Source: Clostridiaceae bacterium
GTDB taxonomy: Bacteria > Bacillota > Clostridia > Oscillospirales > Acutalibacteraceae
Direction of reading: 5' to 3'
DNA length: 42,709 nt
Assembly (NCBI GenBank): GCA_016288315.1
Contig: JAEEYU010000033.1
Location: forward strand, 1 to 42,709
Shown here piece by piece: positions 26,419 through 35,200 of the stretch (its first letter is position 1; each line of letters starts with the position of its first letter). The notes under the pieces are model-generated. The model saw only the letters and a list, made by a program, of their open reading frames with translations, did no database searches and was not told the origin of the DNA. A program made the position numbers and the translations under genes.

Positions 26419-27126
26419 TCACAGAGGTTTTTTGGAAATCTGTGCCGACGGTCTGGGGTATTTCGGGGGAGTCGGTCCGGATTTTTTTATAACAACCAGG
26501 TTTCTTGTTTGCTCATCTGCCAGCTTTAATTCTTTACAGCAAACGAATTTTCCGCCGAGCGTTTTCACGGCAGAACGTGACACCGATAATTCCTCTTCAG
26601 CCTTTGAACCTTTTAATGCAACAAAAGATCCGTCCTCTTTTACAAACGGCAGGCAATATTCGCAAAGCACATTAAGCGAGGCGACGGCGCGTGAAACGGC
26701 AAGGTCGAATTTTTCTCTGAGCTCTCCCCTGCCGAGTTCTTCCGCTCTCGCATGAAGAACCTGCGCTTCAAGACCGAGCTCCGAAACAGCGTAGCGGACA
26801 AAATCGAGTTTTTTGCCTGTGCTGTCAAGCATTGTGATTTTCAGACTGTTGTCATAAATCAGCATCGGCAGACCGGGAAAACCGGCGCCTGTTCCGATAT
26901 CAATTACTTTTGATTTTCCCGGAATGTCAAGAGCGGTAAAAACCGTTAAACTGTCAACAAAATGTTTTGTTACAATTTCATCCGGATTTTTAATTGCAGT
27001 CAGATTAAACTGCCTGTTTGATTCGACAAGCATTTCGGCATATCTGTCAAACAAATCAAGTTGTTTTTCATTGAGAGTCAAACCAAAAGCAGCCGCCTCG
27101 GTTTTCAGTTGAAGTTTGTCAATCAT
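26419..27126 (-). CDS. rsmG: 16S rRNA (guanine527-N7)-methyltransferase
   Basis: 235 residues from the ATG at 27,126, which overlaps the mnmG stop by 8 bp; GAGGGAGGG precedes it. RsmG motifs: NRQFNLTAIKNPDEIVTKHF, then SAM-binding VIDIGTGAGFPGLP, LDSTGKKLDFV, and DLAVSRAVASL. The enzyme methylates G527 of 16S rRNA using S-adenosylmethionine. The mnmG-rsmG pair is the conserved order near bacterial origins. Confidence 0.96.
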   Translation of the reverse strand: MIDKLQLKTEAAAFGLTLNEKQLDLFDRYAEMLVESNRQFNLTAIKNPDEIVTKHFVDSLTVFTALDIPGKSKVIDIGTGAGFPGLPMLIYDNSLKITMLDSTGKKLDFVRYAVSELGLEAQVLHARAEELGRGELREKFDLAVSRAVASLNVLCEYCLPFVKEDGSFVALKGSKAEEELSVSRSAVKTLGGKFVCCKELKLADEQTRNLVVIKKSGPTPPKYPRPSAQISKKPL

Positions 27127-28993
27127 TTTTGCCCTCCCTCTCAAGCCAGATGAGCAAAACTGTAACATCGGCGGGGCTTACTCCGGAGATTCTTGATGCC
27201 TGCCCGATGTTCTCCGGTCTGATTTTGCCGAGCTTTTCCGCCGCTTCAAGTCGAAGCCCGGTTATTTCATTATAATTAATATCTTCGGGAAGTTTGCGGA
27301 CTTCAAGTCGGCGCATTTCGTTAATCTGCTGTTGCTGATGTTTTATGTAACCTTCATATTTAATATCCAGCCCGACCTGCTCGAAAATTGCAGGAGGAAG
27401 GTCCGGACGGGTTTTGTCAAACGGTGTGAGTGCATCATAATCGAGCTGCGGTCTGCGTAAAAGTTCAACAAGGCGAATGCCCGTAGTCATCGGTGCTGTT
27501 TCACGTGAAACAAGCATTTTGTTGATTTCTTCAGACGGAGCGATTGTTATGCTCTCAACTCTCTGCCGTTCTTCATCAATTAGTCGAAGCTTTTCTTTGA
27601 ATTCTGCGTAGCGATCTTCTCCGATAAGCCCGATTTCATAGCCGAGCTGAGTAAGACGGCGATCGGCATTGTCCTGACGGAGAACAAGACGGTATTCTGA
27701 CCGGGAAGTCATCATTCGGTATGGGTCGGAACAGCCCTTGGTTACTAAATCGTCGATTAACGTGCCGATATAAGAGCTTCCGCGGTCAAGAACAACCGGT
27801 TTTCTGCCTTTTATTTTCATAGCGGCGTTAATTCCGGCAACGAGTCCCTGAGCCGCCGCTTCCTCATATCCGCTGGAACCGTTGAACTGCCCTGCGCCGA
27901 AAAGTCCGTCAAAATCAAGGAATTCAAGGGTTGCTTTAAGAGCGAGAGGGTCAACGCAGTCGTATTCAATTGCATAGGCAGTTCTCATAACCTCGGCATG
28001 GGTAAGACCGGGTATGGAATGCAGTATTTTAAGCTGCACATCTTCGGGCAAAGACGAGGACAAGCCCTGTATATAGAGTTCATCTGTGTTTGCGCCGCAG
28101 GGCTCAACAAAAAGCTGGTGACGCGGTTTTTCGGAAAAACGAACGATTTTATCTTCGATGCTGGGGCAGTAGCGGGGACCTACGCCGTCAATTCTGCCCG
28201 AATAAAGAGGGGATTTATCAAGGTTGTCAAGAATAATCTGCTTTGTTTCGTCGTTGGTGTAGGTGATATAGCAGGGCTCGGTGTTGACAATTTCTTCTTT
28301 TGTCGTAAAAGAAAATGGGGTTGTGACATCGTCGCCGGGCTGCAATTCCATTTCATTAAGGTCGGCGCTTCTGCGGTTGACTCTCGGGGGAGTGCCCGTT
28401 TTGAATCTGCGGGTCGGAACGCCGAGCTTTTTGAGGGCAAGTGCGAGTTCATTTGCAGGGAACATTCCGTCGGGTCCGCTCTCGTAGCAGACGTCGCCGA
28501 CATAGACCTTGCCTGCAAGGAAGGTGCCGGTTGCAATAATTACACATTTTGCTTTATGGACGGCTTCAAGGCGGGTTCTGACAGCCCAAAGGTCGCCGTC
28601 GCGGTATAAATCAACAATTTCCGCCTGCTTAACAAAGAGATTCTCCTGCTGTTCGAGAACGTGTTTCATATAGGCGGAATATTCTCTGCGGTCAATCTGC
28701 GCGCGAAGAGAGTGAACGGCGGGACCTTTGCCGAGGTTTAACATACGGTTCTGAAGGGTGTTTTTGTCCGCAGCTATTCCCATTTCGCCGCCGAGAGCGT
28801 CTATTTCACGAACAAGATGCCCCTTTGAAGTGCCGCCGATTGAAGGGTTGCAGGGCATATTGCCGACCCAGTCGAGATTTATTGTGAAAACGGCAGTTTT
28901 ACAACCGAGGCGCGCCGAGGCAAGACCCGCCTCAATTCCGGCGTGCCCCGCTCCGATAACAACTATATCAAACTGGCTTGCTTCGTATTCCAT
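27119..28993 (-). CDS. mnmG: tRNA uridine-5-carboxymethylaminomethyl modification enzyme
   Basis: 624 residues, full length. An FAD-binding Rossmann motif (VVIGAGHAGIEAGLASARLG) is followed by NMPCNPSIGG, then GTFLAGKVYVG, a family signature, PRYCPSIEDKIVRF and FGAGQFNGSSGYEEAAAQG. MnmG works with MnmE (not seen here) to modify the wobble uridine of certain tRNAs. A parS site is embedded in the codons for LVSRETA, as in other Firmicutes. The promoter at 29,025 is close upstream. Confidence 0.97.
   Translation of the reverse strand: MEYEASQFDIVVIGAGHAGIEAGLASARLGCKTAVFTINLDWVGNMPCNPSIGGTSKGHLVREIDALGGEMGIAADKNTLQNRMLNLGKGPAVHSLRAQIDRREYSAYMKHVLEQQENLFVKQAEIVDLYRDGDLWAVRTRLEAVHKAKCVIIATGTFLAGKVYVGDVCYESGPDGMFPANELALALKKLGVPTRRFKTGTPPRVNRRSADLNEMELQPGDDVTTPFSFTTKEEIVNTEPCYITYTNDETKQIILDNLDKSPLYSGRIDGVGPRYCPSIEDKIVRFSEKPRHQLFVEPCGANTDELYIQGLSSSLPEDVQLKILHSIPGLTHAEVMRTAYAIEYDCVDPLALKATLEFLDFDGLFGAGQFNGSSGYEEAAAQGLVAGINAAMKIKGRKPVVLDRGSSYIGTLIDDLVTKGCSDPYRMMTSRSEYRLVLRQDNADRRLTQLGYEIGLIGEDRYAEFKEKLRLIDEERQRVESITIAPSEEINKMLVSRETAPMTTGIRLVELLRRPQLDYDALTPFDKTRPDLPPAIFEQVGLDIKYEGYIKHQQQQINEMRRLEVRKLPEDINYNEITGLRLEAAEKLGKIRPENIGQASRISGVSPADVTVLLIWLEREGKND
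27497..27512. promoter_or_regulatory. parS chromosome-partition site inside mnmG
   Basis: A second perfect TGTTTCACGTGAAACA, 1.5 kb from the first. It is read as the codons for V-S-R-E-T, so protein and DNA constraints overlap here. Confidence 0.93.
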
Positions 28994-29024
28994 AATTACC
29001 GTCCGATTTATAAAGTTCCCCGCT

Positions 29025-29053
29025 ATTATACTCTAACGTGAGAAAAAAAACAA
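29025..29053 (-). promoter_or_regulatory. Promoter of mnmG-rsmG
   Basis: On the minus strand TTGTTT, a 17-bp spacer and TATAAT lie about 31-60 bp before the mnmG ATG. Confidence 0.6.
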
Positions 29054-29094
29054 CCGTATAATATAATGATTATATAATAAATGCGGGGAGGCAT

Positions 29095-29128
29095 AAAAAA
29101 GGAACGGAGGTGTGAGTTTCCGTTCCCT
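29095..29128 (-). terminator. Terminator of the CoA ligase/ACT operon
   Basis: On the minus strand GGAACGG pairs with CCGTTCC, followed by TTTTTT. It lies about 40 bp past the stop of the ACT-domain gene. Confidence 0.75.
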
Positions 29129-29164
29129 TGTTGTTTATTGTTTTGTCCCCGGTTTTTATACTTT

Positions 29165-29554
29165 TCAATTTGCGAGTGCTGCTTCGAGAGCGGTGCTGTC
29201 TGCTGTTTTGAAAACCATATCGGCGTTTTCGCTGTCGCCCGACACCATAGAATACATATATTCTATGTCAATGCCTGCGTCGGCGATTTTCTGCAGCGCG
29301 GAATTGAGCCCGCCCACGCTGTTTGAGATGGTCACGCGCGAAACGTCGCTGACCTTGACAACCATACCGGCGCCTATGAGCGCGTCCGTTGCGGCGGCGA
29401 CATCGTCAACGATTATGCGCACAATGCCGTATTCAGTGGTTTCCGCTATGTTGAGCGCGAGCAGATTTATGCCCGCCTGCGCGAGTATCTTTGTTATCTC
29501 GTTGAGCTGACCCTTGCGGTTTTCAAGAAATACCGAAATCTGTTTGACTGTCAT
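29165..29554 (-). CDS. Tandem ACT-domain amino-acid-binding protein
   Basis: 129 residues with two ACT units: the first starts VKQISVFLENRKGQLNEITK, the second around VTISNSVGGLNSALQ. It has no catalytic domain. Such proteins are commonly encoded beside PaaK-type ligases in anaerobes, where they are thought to sense an aromatic or other amino acid; this is the case here, 9 bp after the ligase gene. GAGGTGG precedes the ATG. Confidence 0.88.
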   Translation of the reverse strand: MTVKQISVFLENRKGQLNEITKILAQAGINLLALNIAETTEYGIVRIIVDDVAAATDALIGAGMVVKVSDVSRVTISNSVGGLNSALQKIADAGIDIEYMYSMVSGDSENADMVFKTADSTALEAALAN

Positions 29555-29563
29555 TTTTCCACC

Positions 29564-30871
29564 TCATAACTTTCTGTTGTCTATTATGCGAACCGCCTTG
29601 CCCTCGCTTCTTGCAATGGTTCTGGGCGCGACAAGGTGAACCTTTGCAAATATGCCGAGCATGGATTTCAGCGCTGATACAAGCTGTTTCTCCATATCCG
29701 CAACCTTGCCGAGGTTGTCGGTAAACTTTTCGGGAGTCATCTCCACGTTTACATCTATTGTGTCGGAATTGTTGACACGGTCAACGATTATCTGGTAATT
29801 TGCCTCGTAGCCCTGCTCAAGAAGAACGGTTTCTATCTGTGACGGGAAGACGTTTACGCCGCGGATAATAAGCATATCGTCCGTGCGACCCATCGGCTTG
29901 CTCATTCTTACATGCGTTCTGCCGCACGGGCACTGCGAGTCGGAGAGCACGCATATATCTCTTGTGCGGTAGCGGATCATCGGGAACGCCTCTTTTGCAA
30001 TTGTGGTGAAAACAAGTTCACCCTTTGAGCCGTAAGGCAGAACCTCTCCCGTTTTGGGGTCGATGATTTCGGCAATGAAATAGTCCTCATTAACGTGCAT
30101 TCCGCCCTGGTCGCTGCACTCAAACGCAACTCCGGGCCCCGTTATCTCAGTAAGACCGTAGATGTCATAAGCTTTCATGCCTCTGCCGAATTTGTTCTCA
30201 ATGTCGCGGCGCATTTCTTCAGTCCAAGCTTCGGCGCCGAAAATACCGGCTTTGATATGGATATTGTCAATGGCGCCGGTGTTTATTGCGCTTTCGGCAA
30301 GATATTCGGCGTAGGAGGGGGTGCAGCAGAGAATTGTTGCCTTTAAATCCTGCATAAACTGGAGCTGTCTGTCGGTGTTGCCCGATGACATGGGAAGGGT
30401 TAAGGAGCCGACCTTGTGAGAGCCGCCGTTGAGACCGGGACCGCCTGTGAAAAGACCGTAGCCGTAGCAGACCTGAACAACATCGTCTTTTGTGCCGCCG
30501 ACGGCTGTGATTGCACGCGCGCAGCATTCATCCCACATATCAATGTCATTCTGTGTGTAGAAGGCGACAACTCTTTTGCCGGTTGTGCCCGATGTTGACT
30601 GGATGCGGACACAGTCGGAGAGGGGACGGGCGAGCATTCCGTAGGGATACTCGTCGCGGAGGTCATCCTTTGTTGTGAACGGAAGAAGGTGAAGGTCTTC
30701 AATTCCGTGTATGTCTTCGGGTTTAACACCTGCGGCGTCCATCTTTTTGCGGTAGGGCTCGACATTTTCATAGACGTTTTTAATCTGTTTTACAAGGCGT
30801 TCGCTCTGAAGCTTTTTGATTTCATCGCGGGGCATAGTTTCGATTTCGGGTGTGAAATATTTTTCTGCCAT
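29564..30871 (-). CDS. Phenylacetate-CoA ligase family (PaaK-type) enzyme
   Basis: 435 residues, standard length for PaaK. AMP-binding motif STSGTTGKRVVAFYT, then GYGLFTGGPGLNGG, YDIYGLTEITGPGV, RYRTRDICVL and CGRTHVRMSKPMGRTDDMLIIRG, all typical. It makes an acyl-CoA from an aryl acid with ATP. In gut anaerobes it often activates phenylacetate or indoleacetate from amino acid breakdown; the exact acid is not readable here. It is paired with an ACT-domain gene, suggesting amino-acid-linked control. Confidence 0.9.
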   Translation of the reverse strand: MAEKYFTPEIETMPRDEIKKLQSERLVKQIKNVYENVEPYRKKMDAAGVKPEDIHGIEDLHLLPFTTKDDLRDEYPYGMLARPLSDCVRIQSTSGTTGKRVVAFYTQNDIDMWDECCARAITAVGGTKDDVVQVCYGYGLFTGGPGLNGGSHKVGSLTLPMSSGNTDRQLQFMQDLKATILCCTPSYAEYLAESAINTGAIDNIHIKAGIFGAEAWTEEMRRDIENKFGRGMKAYDIYGLTEITGPGVAFECSDQGGMHVNEDYFIAEIIDPKTGEVLPYGSKGELVFTTIAKEAFPMIRYRTRDICVLSDSQCPCGRTHVRMSKPMGRTDDMLIIRGVNVFPSQIETVLLEQGYEANYQIIVDRVNNSDTIDVNVEMTPEKFTDNLGKVADMEKQLVSALKSMLGIFAKVHLVAPRTIARSEGKAVRIIDNRKL

Positions 30872-31009
30872 TTTGTTTCTTCTTTCTTTTTTAGAAATAT
30901 ATAATTAAGTATAATTATATCCTTTTTAACTGTATTCAATAATTCCGGGCGGACAGCAATAAGGCACGGATAATTCCGCGCCCCTGACTGCCGGGAATTG
31001 CGGTATTTA

Positions 31010-31168
31010 TTAAAAGCCGGTGAAATAATCTGCTATGGAGTTTATAAAGGCGGCAAAATTCTCCTGGAAAAGGGTGCCTGCCTGACCGAAGAAGCTGAGA
31101 AGATGGGTTTCTTTGCCGGTAAGCATTGAAAAGATGATGTTGATGAGAACGATTGTGTAGCTTATCAT
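31010..31168 (-). CDS. Small hydrophobic protein, 52 residues
   Basis: The ORF begins MISYTIVLINIIFSMLTGKE, then HLLSFFGQAGTLF, and ends ENFAAFINSIADYFTGF. AAGGAG lies 9 bases before the ATG, and a TATAAT-like box occurs about 50 bp upstream. Two hydrophobic segments suggest membrane association. The end resembles the amphipathic helices at the C-termini of secreted proteins in the left half of the window. No family is recognised. It stands alone between remB and the CoA ligase gene. Confidence 0.5.
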   Translation of the reverse strand: MISYTIVLINIIFSMLTGKETHLLSFFGQAGTLFQENFAAFINSIADYFTGF

Positions 31169-31267
31169 TGCAGATTTCTCCTTTTTTAAGCAGATGATAT
31201 ATTATATTATACAATCACCTGATAAATTGCAATCACAAAACAGGGGCCGATTGTATAATTTTTTGAT

Positions 31268-31531
31268 TTAACCGAATTTTTTTGTGTTTTTTGCTCTTTT
31301 TAAAAGGGTTGAGGTGTTAAGCTGGGTGATATAAACCGTCTGACCCGTTTTTTCGGCGCAGACTACAAATGATTTGGGAAGGTCGGTGCAGACGTCTGTA
31401 ATCTGACCGTTTTTTTGTGCCGCGGAGAGATAATCGCGCGTAACCTTTGAAACGGTGGTGTTGTCGAGGTCGAAAATGCCGAGAACATCGCCCGAACGTA
31501 TGACTTTGTCGAGACCTATGTGAATAAACAT
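31268..31531 (-). CDS. remB: RemB-like DUF370 protein
   Basis: 87 residues. The start MFIHIGLDKVIRSGDVLGIF and LDNTTVSKVTRDYL match the DUF370/RemB family (YaaB of Bacillus), which lies between recF and gyrB in many Firmicutes. RemA/RemB proteins bind DNA to control matrix genes. It is 3 bp after recF, with AAAGG upstream, so it is in the dnaN operon. gyrB does not follow. Confidence 0.85.
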   Translation of the reverse strand: MFIHIGLDKVIRSGDVLGIFDLDNTTVSKVTRDYLSAAQKNGQITDVCTDLPKSFVVCAEKTGQTVYITQLNTSTLLKRAKNTKKFG

Positions 31532-31534
31532 AAT

Positions 31535-32632
31535 TTACCTTTCGCTCACGGTGCCGCCCGTAACTTCAAAAACTTTGCCGTTTTCGCTGCGCATAAGCGT
31601 TGACGGGTCGCAGCAGGTGATAAAAACCTGCCAGCTGTCAAGATAATTGAGAATAAATTTCTGCCTGCCCTCATCAAGCTCGCTCATGACATCGTCAAGC
31701 AGAACAACGGGTTCTTCGCCGGTGAGACCGCCCATTACGGACGCTTCGCCGAGTTTTAACGAGAGGGCGCAGGAGCGCTGCTGACCCTGGGAGCCGTAGA
31801 TTCTTGCATCTCTGCCGTTTAAGGTGACGATGAGGTCGTCGCTGTGGGGACCCGCGGAGGTATATAGTTTTTTTAAATCGGACTCGCGGGTGGAGTGAAG
31901 CTCATTGATAAGAATCTGTTTAATATCGGTATTGCCGTCTATTTCGGTGGTTTTGCCGAAGGAGTAGCGAACGGCGAAGCTCTCTTTTGAAGAGCTTATG
32001 CCCGAGTAAATTTCGGAGCTTTTTTTGCCGAGATCTTCAATATATTCAAGACGGTATCTGATTATTGACGCGCCGAGTGATGCAAGGGCGTCATCCCACG
32101 TGTCAAGAATATTAAGATCATACTGTTTTTCATTTATTTTTTTTATAAGTGCGTTTCTCTGATTGAGTGTTCTGAGATAGCGGGACATAATGACAGCGTA
32201 ATTCGGCTTGATTAAACTCAGGGCAACGTCAACCAGCTTTCTTCTTTCGCCGGGGGAGCCCTTTATTACGGAGAGAGTTGACGGTGAAAAGACAACGGCG
32301 CGGAATTTACCCATCATTGCTCTGGGAGATTCGCAGGCAACACCGTTTAAAATTATATCTTTGGTTTTGCCGATTTTCATCTCAGCGGTCTGTTCACGTT
32401 CGGAAGCGAAAAAGCGGAGCTTTGCCCTTGCCTCATCGCTGTTTTCACACACAAGCTCGTTGTTTTTGTGCGTGCGGAAGCTGTAACAGCCGGTAAACAG
32501 CCATATACTCTCGATGATATTTGTTTTTCCCTGTGCGTTTTCGCCGAAAATTATATTCATTGAAGGATGAGCTTCAATATGAGTATTTTTAAGATTGCGA
32601 AAACCATCTGCCGAATGGCTGATTACGTTCAT
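31535..32632 (-). CDS. recF: DNA replication and repair protein RecF
   Basis: 365 residues. Walker A GENAQGKTNIIE, ABC signature SQGQQRSCALSLKL and Walker B VVLLDDVMSELD are all present. RecF is an SMC-like ATPase that helps RecR/RecO load RecA at gaps. recR lies about 1.6 kb away in this window. It starts 5 bp after the S4-domain gene. Confidence 0.95.
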   Translation of the reverse strand: MNVISHSADGFRNLKNTHIEAHPSMNIIFGENAQGKTNIIESIWLFTGCYSFRTHKNNELVCENSDEARAKLRFFASEREQTAEMKIGKTKDIILNGVACESPRAMMGKFRAVVFSPSTLSVIKGSPGERRKLVDVALSLIKPNYAVIMSRYLRTLNQRNALIKKINEKQYDLNILDTWDDALASLGASIIRYRLEYIEDLGKKSSEIYSGISSSKESFAVRYSFGKTTEIDGNTDIKQILINELHSTRESDLKKLYTSAGPHSDDLIVTLNGRDARIYGSQGQQRSCALSLKLGEASVMGGLTGEEPVVLLDDVMSELDEGRQKFILNYLDSWQVFITCCDPSTLMRSENGKVFEVTGGTVSER

Positions 32633-32637
32633 AAGGA

Positions 32638-32877
32638 TTATTCCGCTGTATAAATTGTATTGTTGAATTCGACGCTGTCGCCGGGACGGATTTTTTTGCC
32701 GCGCTGAAGGCAGGTTTCGCCGTTGACACGAACAAAACCGTCCTGGATAACCGTTTTTGCGTGACCGCCGCTTTCAACGGCGTCACACAGCTTTAAAAAA
32801 GAATCAAGTTTAATAAACTCTGTGGAAATGTGTTTTGTTACCTTCTTTTTTTCGGCAACTTTGACTTTAATCTTCAT
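32638..32877 (-). CDS. yaaA: S4-domain RNA-binding protein (YaaA type)
   Basis: 79 residues. The S4 fold is visible as IKLDSFLKLCDAVESGG, VIQDGFVRVNGE and RGKKIRPGDSVEF. This small protein is conserved between dnaN and recF in Firmicutes. Its start overlaps the end of dnaN by 11 bp, so translation is probably coupled. The precise RNA target is unknown. Confidence 0.92.
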   Translation of the reverse strand: MKIKVKVAEKKKVTKHISTEFIKLDSFLKLCDAVESGGHAKTVIQDGFVRVNGETCLQRGKKIRPGDSVEFNNTIYTAE

Positions 32878-33976
32878 TTTTCAGCCTCACGGGAAGAACA
32901 AGGAATATGAAGGATTCGCCTTCGGGCGGGCAGATGAGAATGGGTTTTGTGGAGCCGACGAGGAGAAGGCGGATTTCATCTGTGTCGCAGACTCTGAGCG
33001 CTTCGAGCATAAGACGGTTGTTAAAGCCGATTGTGCAGTCTTCGCCCTGAATCTCAGCCGGGATTTTGTCGTTTGCACTGCCGATTGAGGTTACGGATGA
33101 AATGTCGATTACTCCCTCTTTGAACACGCATTTGACAGGGCTCTTGAGGCGGTCGGTGATAATCAGCGAGGTTCTGTCTATACTTTCAAGAAGAGAGCGG
33201 GTGTTTACCTTGACTACGGTATTTGATACCGAAGGAATTGCCGCTTCATATTTTAAAAATTCGCCGTCGAGAAGTCTTGAAATGATGCTGTAGCCCTCAA
33301 GCTCAAATATTATGTGGCGTTTGCCTACTCCGATGTTTACTTCGCCGCCCTCTTCACTCATAAGCTTGACTACTTCAGAGAGAGTTTTTGCGGGAACAAC
33401 AAATGATAATTCTTCATCGGAATAATTGATTGTTTCGTTTCTTATTGCAAGACGGACTCCGTCAACTGCAACAAGGCGGATTGAATTGTTGCCTATTTCA
33501 AATTTTATGCCGGTGTGAACGGCTTTACTGTCTTTGACTGCTACCGCAAATATGGTTTTTCTTATCATATCCTTAAGCAGTGCCTGGTCTATTTTGACGG
33601 GATAACCGTTTGAGACGGAAGGCAGTTCGGGATAATCCTCTGCGTTTATGCCGATTAACTGATATTTGACCTCGCCGCTTTTGATAATTGCTATCTGGCG
33701 TGAATCGCTTTCAAGCGAAACGGTGTCGCCGGGAAGTCTTCTCAGAATATCGCTGAGCATATGGGCGTTTAAAACTATTGAACCGTTTTCTTCCACATTT
33801 GAAGGAATCTGTGTGGTTATGCCCATTTCAAGGTCATAGCCGGTGAGAGTGAGAGTGTTCTGACCTGTTGTTATTAAAATACCTTCTATTGCTGGTATTG
33901 CCGTTTTGCCCGATGCGGCTCTTGAGACATTCTGACAGGCGTCCGAGAGGTCGGCTGTGTTGCAGATGAATTTCAT
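32867..33976 (-). CDS. dnaN: DNA polymerase III beta sliding clamp
   Basis: 369 residues, three clamp domains. MKFICNTADLSDACQNVSRA at the start, LSDILRRLPGDTV, and LVLPVRL near the end are typical. It forms the ring that tethers polymerase to DNA. AGGAGGG precedes the ATG. In most Firmicutes dnaA lies upstream; here the upstream intergenic space has origin-like features and then recR. It heads the dnaN-yaaA-recF-remB operon. Confidence 0.96.
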   Translation of the reverse strand: MKFICNTADLSDACQNVSRAASGKTAIPAIEGILITTGQNTLTLTGYDLEMGITTQIPSNVEENGSIVLNAHMLSDILRRLPGDTVSLESDSRQIAIIKSGEVKYQLIGINAEDYPELPSVSNGYPVKIDQALLKDMIRKTIFAVAVKDSKAVHTGIKFEIGNNSIRLVAVDGVRLAIRNETINYSDEELSFVVPAKTLSEVVKLMSEEGGEVNIGVGKRHIIFELEGYSIISRLLDGEFLKYEAAIPSVSNTVVKVNTRSLLESIDRTSLIITDRLKSPVKCVFKEGVIDISSVTSIGSANDKIPAEIQGEDCTIGFNNRLMLEALRVCDTDEIRLLLVGSTKPILICPPEGESFIFLVLPVRLKNED

Positions 33977-33989
33977 GGTTTGCCCTCCT

Positions 33990-34245
33990 GATATGTGTAA
34001 TTGATTTATAAACTTATTAGTAGTAGCAGTAGTTGGTGTTGAAAAAGTGGAAAAGGGGAGAAAGCGTTGAAAAATAAGGGAAAACGGGAGATAGGGGTGG
34101 TTTAACGGCGGTGGAAAGACGGTTTGATGATTTCAACAGAAAATTCAACAATGTGGATTATGTGAATAACTCATTGTTAATTGTTTGTGAGTTTGTTGAT
34201 AAGCTTCAACATAGGTGTTGTTAACTTATTGTGGATTGAGATGTT
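33990..34245. other. Candidate replication origin upstream of dnaN
   Basis: The gap between recR and dnaN holds TGTGAATAA (34,161), a perfect reverse DnaA box, abutting TGTGGATTA (34,152) with one mismatch. Weaker matches are at 34,230 and 34,046. TAG triplets TAGTAGTAGCAGTAG at 34,018-34,032 lie on the dnaN side of the boxes beside an AT-rich stretch (TTGATTTATAAAC). In the direction away from the boxes they read as 3'-GAT-5' repeats, as expected for DnaA-trios. The absence of dnaA is unusual. Confidence 0.5.
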
Positions 34246-34257
34246 GAAAACCTTCTA

Positions 34258-34857
34258 TCAGATATCTTTTCTGCCTTCTATTGCCTTGACAAGTGTAACC
34301 TCATCGGCATATTCAAGGTCGGCACCGACGGGAACGCCGTAGGCGAGGCGGGTGACTTTGACGCCGATAGGTTTAATCAGGCGTGAGAGATACATGGCGG
34401 TTGCCTCACCTTCGACGGTGGTGTTTGTTGCCATAATAATCTCTTTGACGGTGTCATCCTGAAGGCGCAGAATGAGCTCTTTTGCGCAGATATCTTCAAT
34501 TCCGATGTCGTTCATCGGTGAAATTGCGCCGTGAAGAACGTGATAAAGGCCGTTATATTCGTGGGTTTTTTCGATGGCGTTGACATCCTTAGGATTTTCA
34601 ACCACGCAGACAGTGCTTTTATCTCTTGACGGGGAGGAGCAGATTCTGCAGACATCCTTGTCGGTAAGATTGCAGCAGACGGGGCAGCGGTGAATTGAAG
34701 AACGGGCGGAATTTATGCTTTTTACAAATTTTTCCGCTTCTTCTTCTTTCATTGAAAGAATGTGAAAGGCAAGGCGCTGTGCGCTCTTGCGCCCTATTGA
34801 GGGGAGAGCGGCAAATGAATCTATGAGCTCCTCAAGAGGAGCGGCAAAACCTTCCAT
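34258..34857 (-). CDS. recR: Recombination protein RecR
   Basis: 199 residues. A helix-hairpin-helix segment ([20 protein letters not shown]), a C4 zinc finger ([16 protein letters not shown]) and a Toprim domain ([17 protein letters not shown], then [18 protein letters not shown]) are in the usual order. RecR acts with RecF/RecO in gap repair. It starts 1 bp after ybaB in the dnaX-ybaB-recR operon. Confidence 0.96.
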   Translation of the reverse strand: MEGFAAPLEELIDSFAALPSIGRKSAQRLAFHILSMKEEEAEKFVKSINSARSSIHRCPVCCNLTDKDVCRICSSPSRDKSTVCVVENPKDVNAIEKTHEYNGLYHVLHGAISPMNDIGIEDICAKELILRLQDDTVKEIIMATNTTVEGEATAMYLSRLIKPIGVKVTRLAYGVPVGADLEYADEVTLVKAIEGRKDI

Positions 34858-34858
34858 A

Positions 34859-35200
34859 TCAGAAAAGACCGGGGATATTCAGACCGCCGAGACCGCCTTT
34901 TGCGGTTTCCATACCCTTTTCCATTGCCTCGTTGGCTTTGCAGATGCTCTCGTTTACGGCGGAGATGATGAGATCCTCGAGCATTTCGACATCTTCGGGA
35001 TCGACAACCTCGGGTTTGATTGTAAGGGAGACGATTTCGTGCTTGCCGTTTACCTTTGCTTCGACGGCTCCGCCGCCTGTTGAGGTTACAAATTCGGTGT
35101 TTTCAACCTCTTCGGTAATACGCGCCATATTTTCCTGCATTTCCTGCACCATCTTCATCATATCGCCTCTGTTGGGCTGGTTGGGTATTCTTGCCTTCAT
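34859..35200 (-). CDS. ybaB: Nucleoid-associated protein YbaB/EbfC
   Basis: 113 residues, with the family pattern [39 protein letters not shown] and [19 protein letters not shown]. It binds DNA as a dimer. GGAGG precedes the ATG; the start overlaps the dnaX stop by 4 bp (ATGA). The Met/Asn-rich N-terminus is normal for the family. Confidence 0.95.
   Translation of the reverse strand: MKARIPNQPNRGDMMKMVQEMQENMARITEEVENTEFVTSTGGGAVEAKVNGKHEIVSLTIKPEVVDPEDVEMLEDLIISAVNESICKANEAMEKGMETAKGGLGGLNIPGLF

Noticed and set aside
27998-28609. 203-codon plus-strand ORF
   Set aside because: Antisense shadow of mnmG, which is full length and highly conserved.
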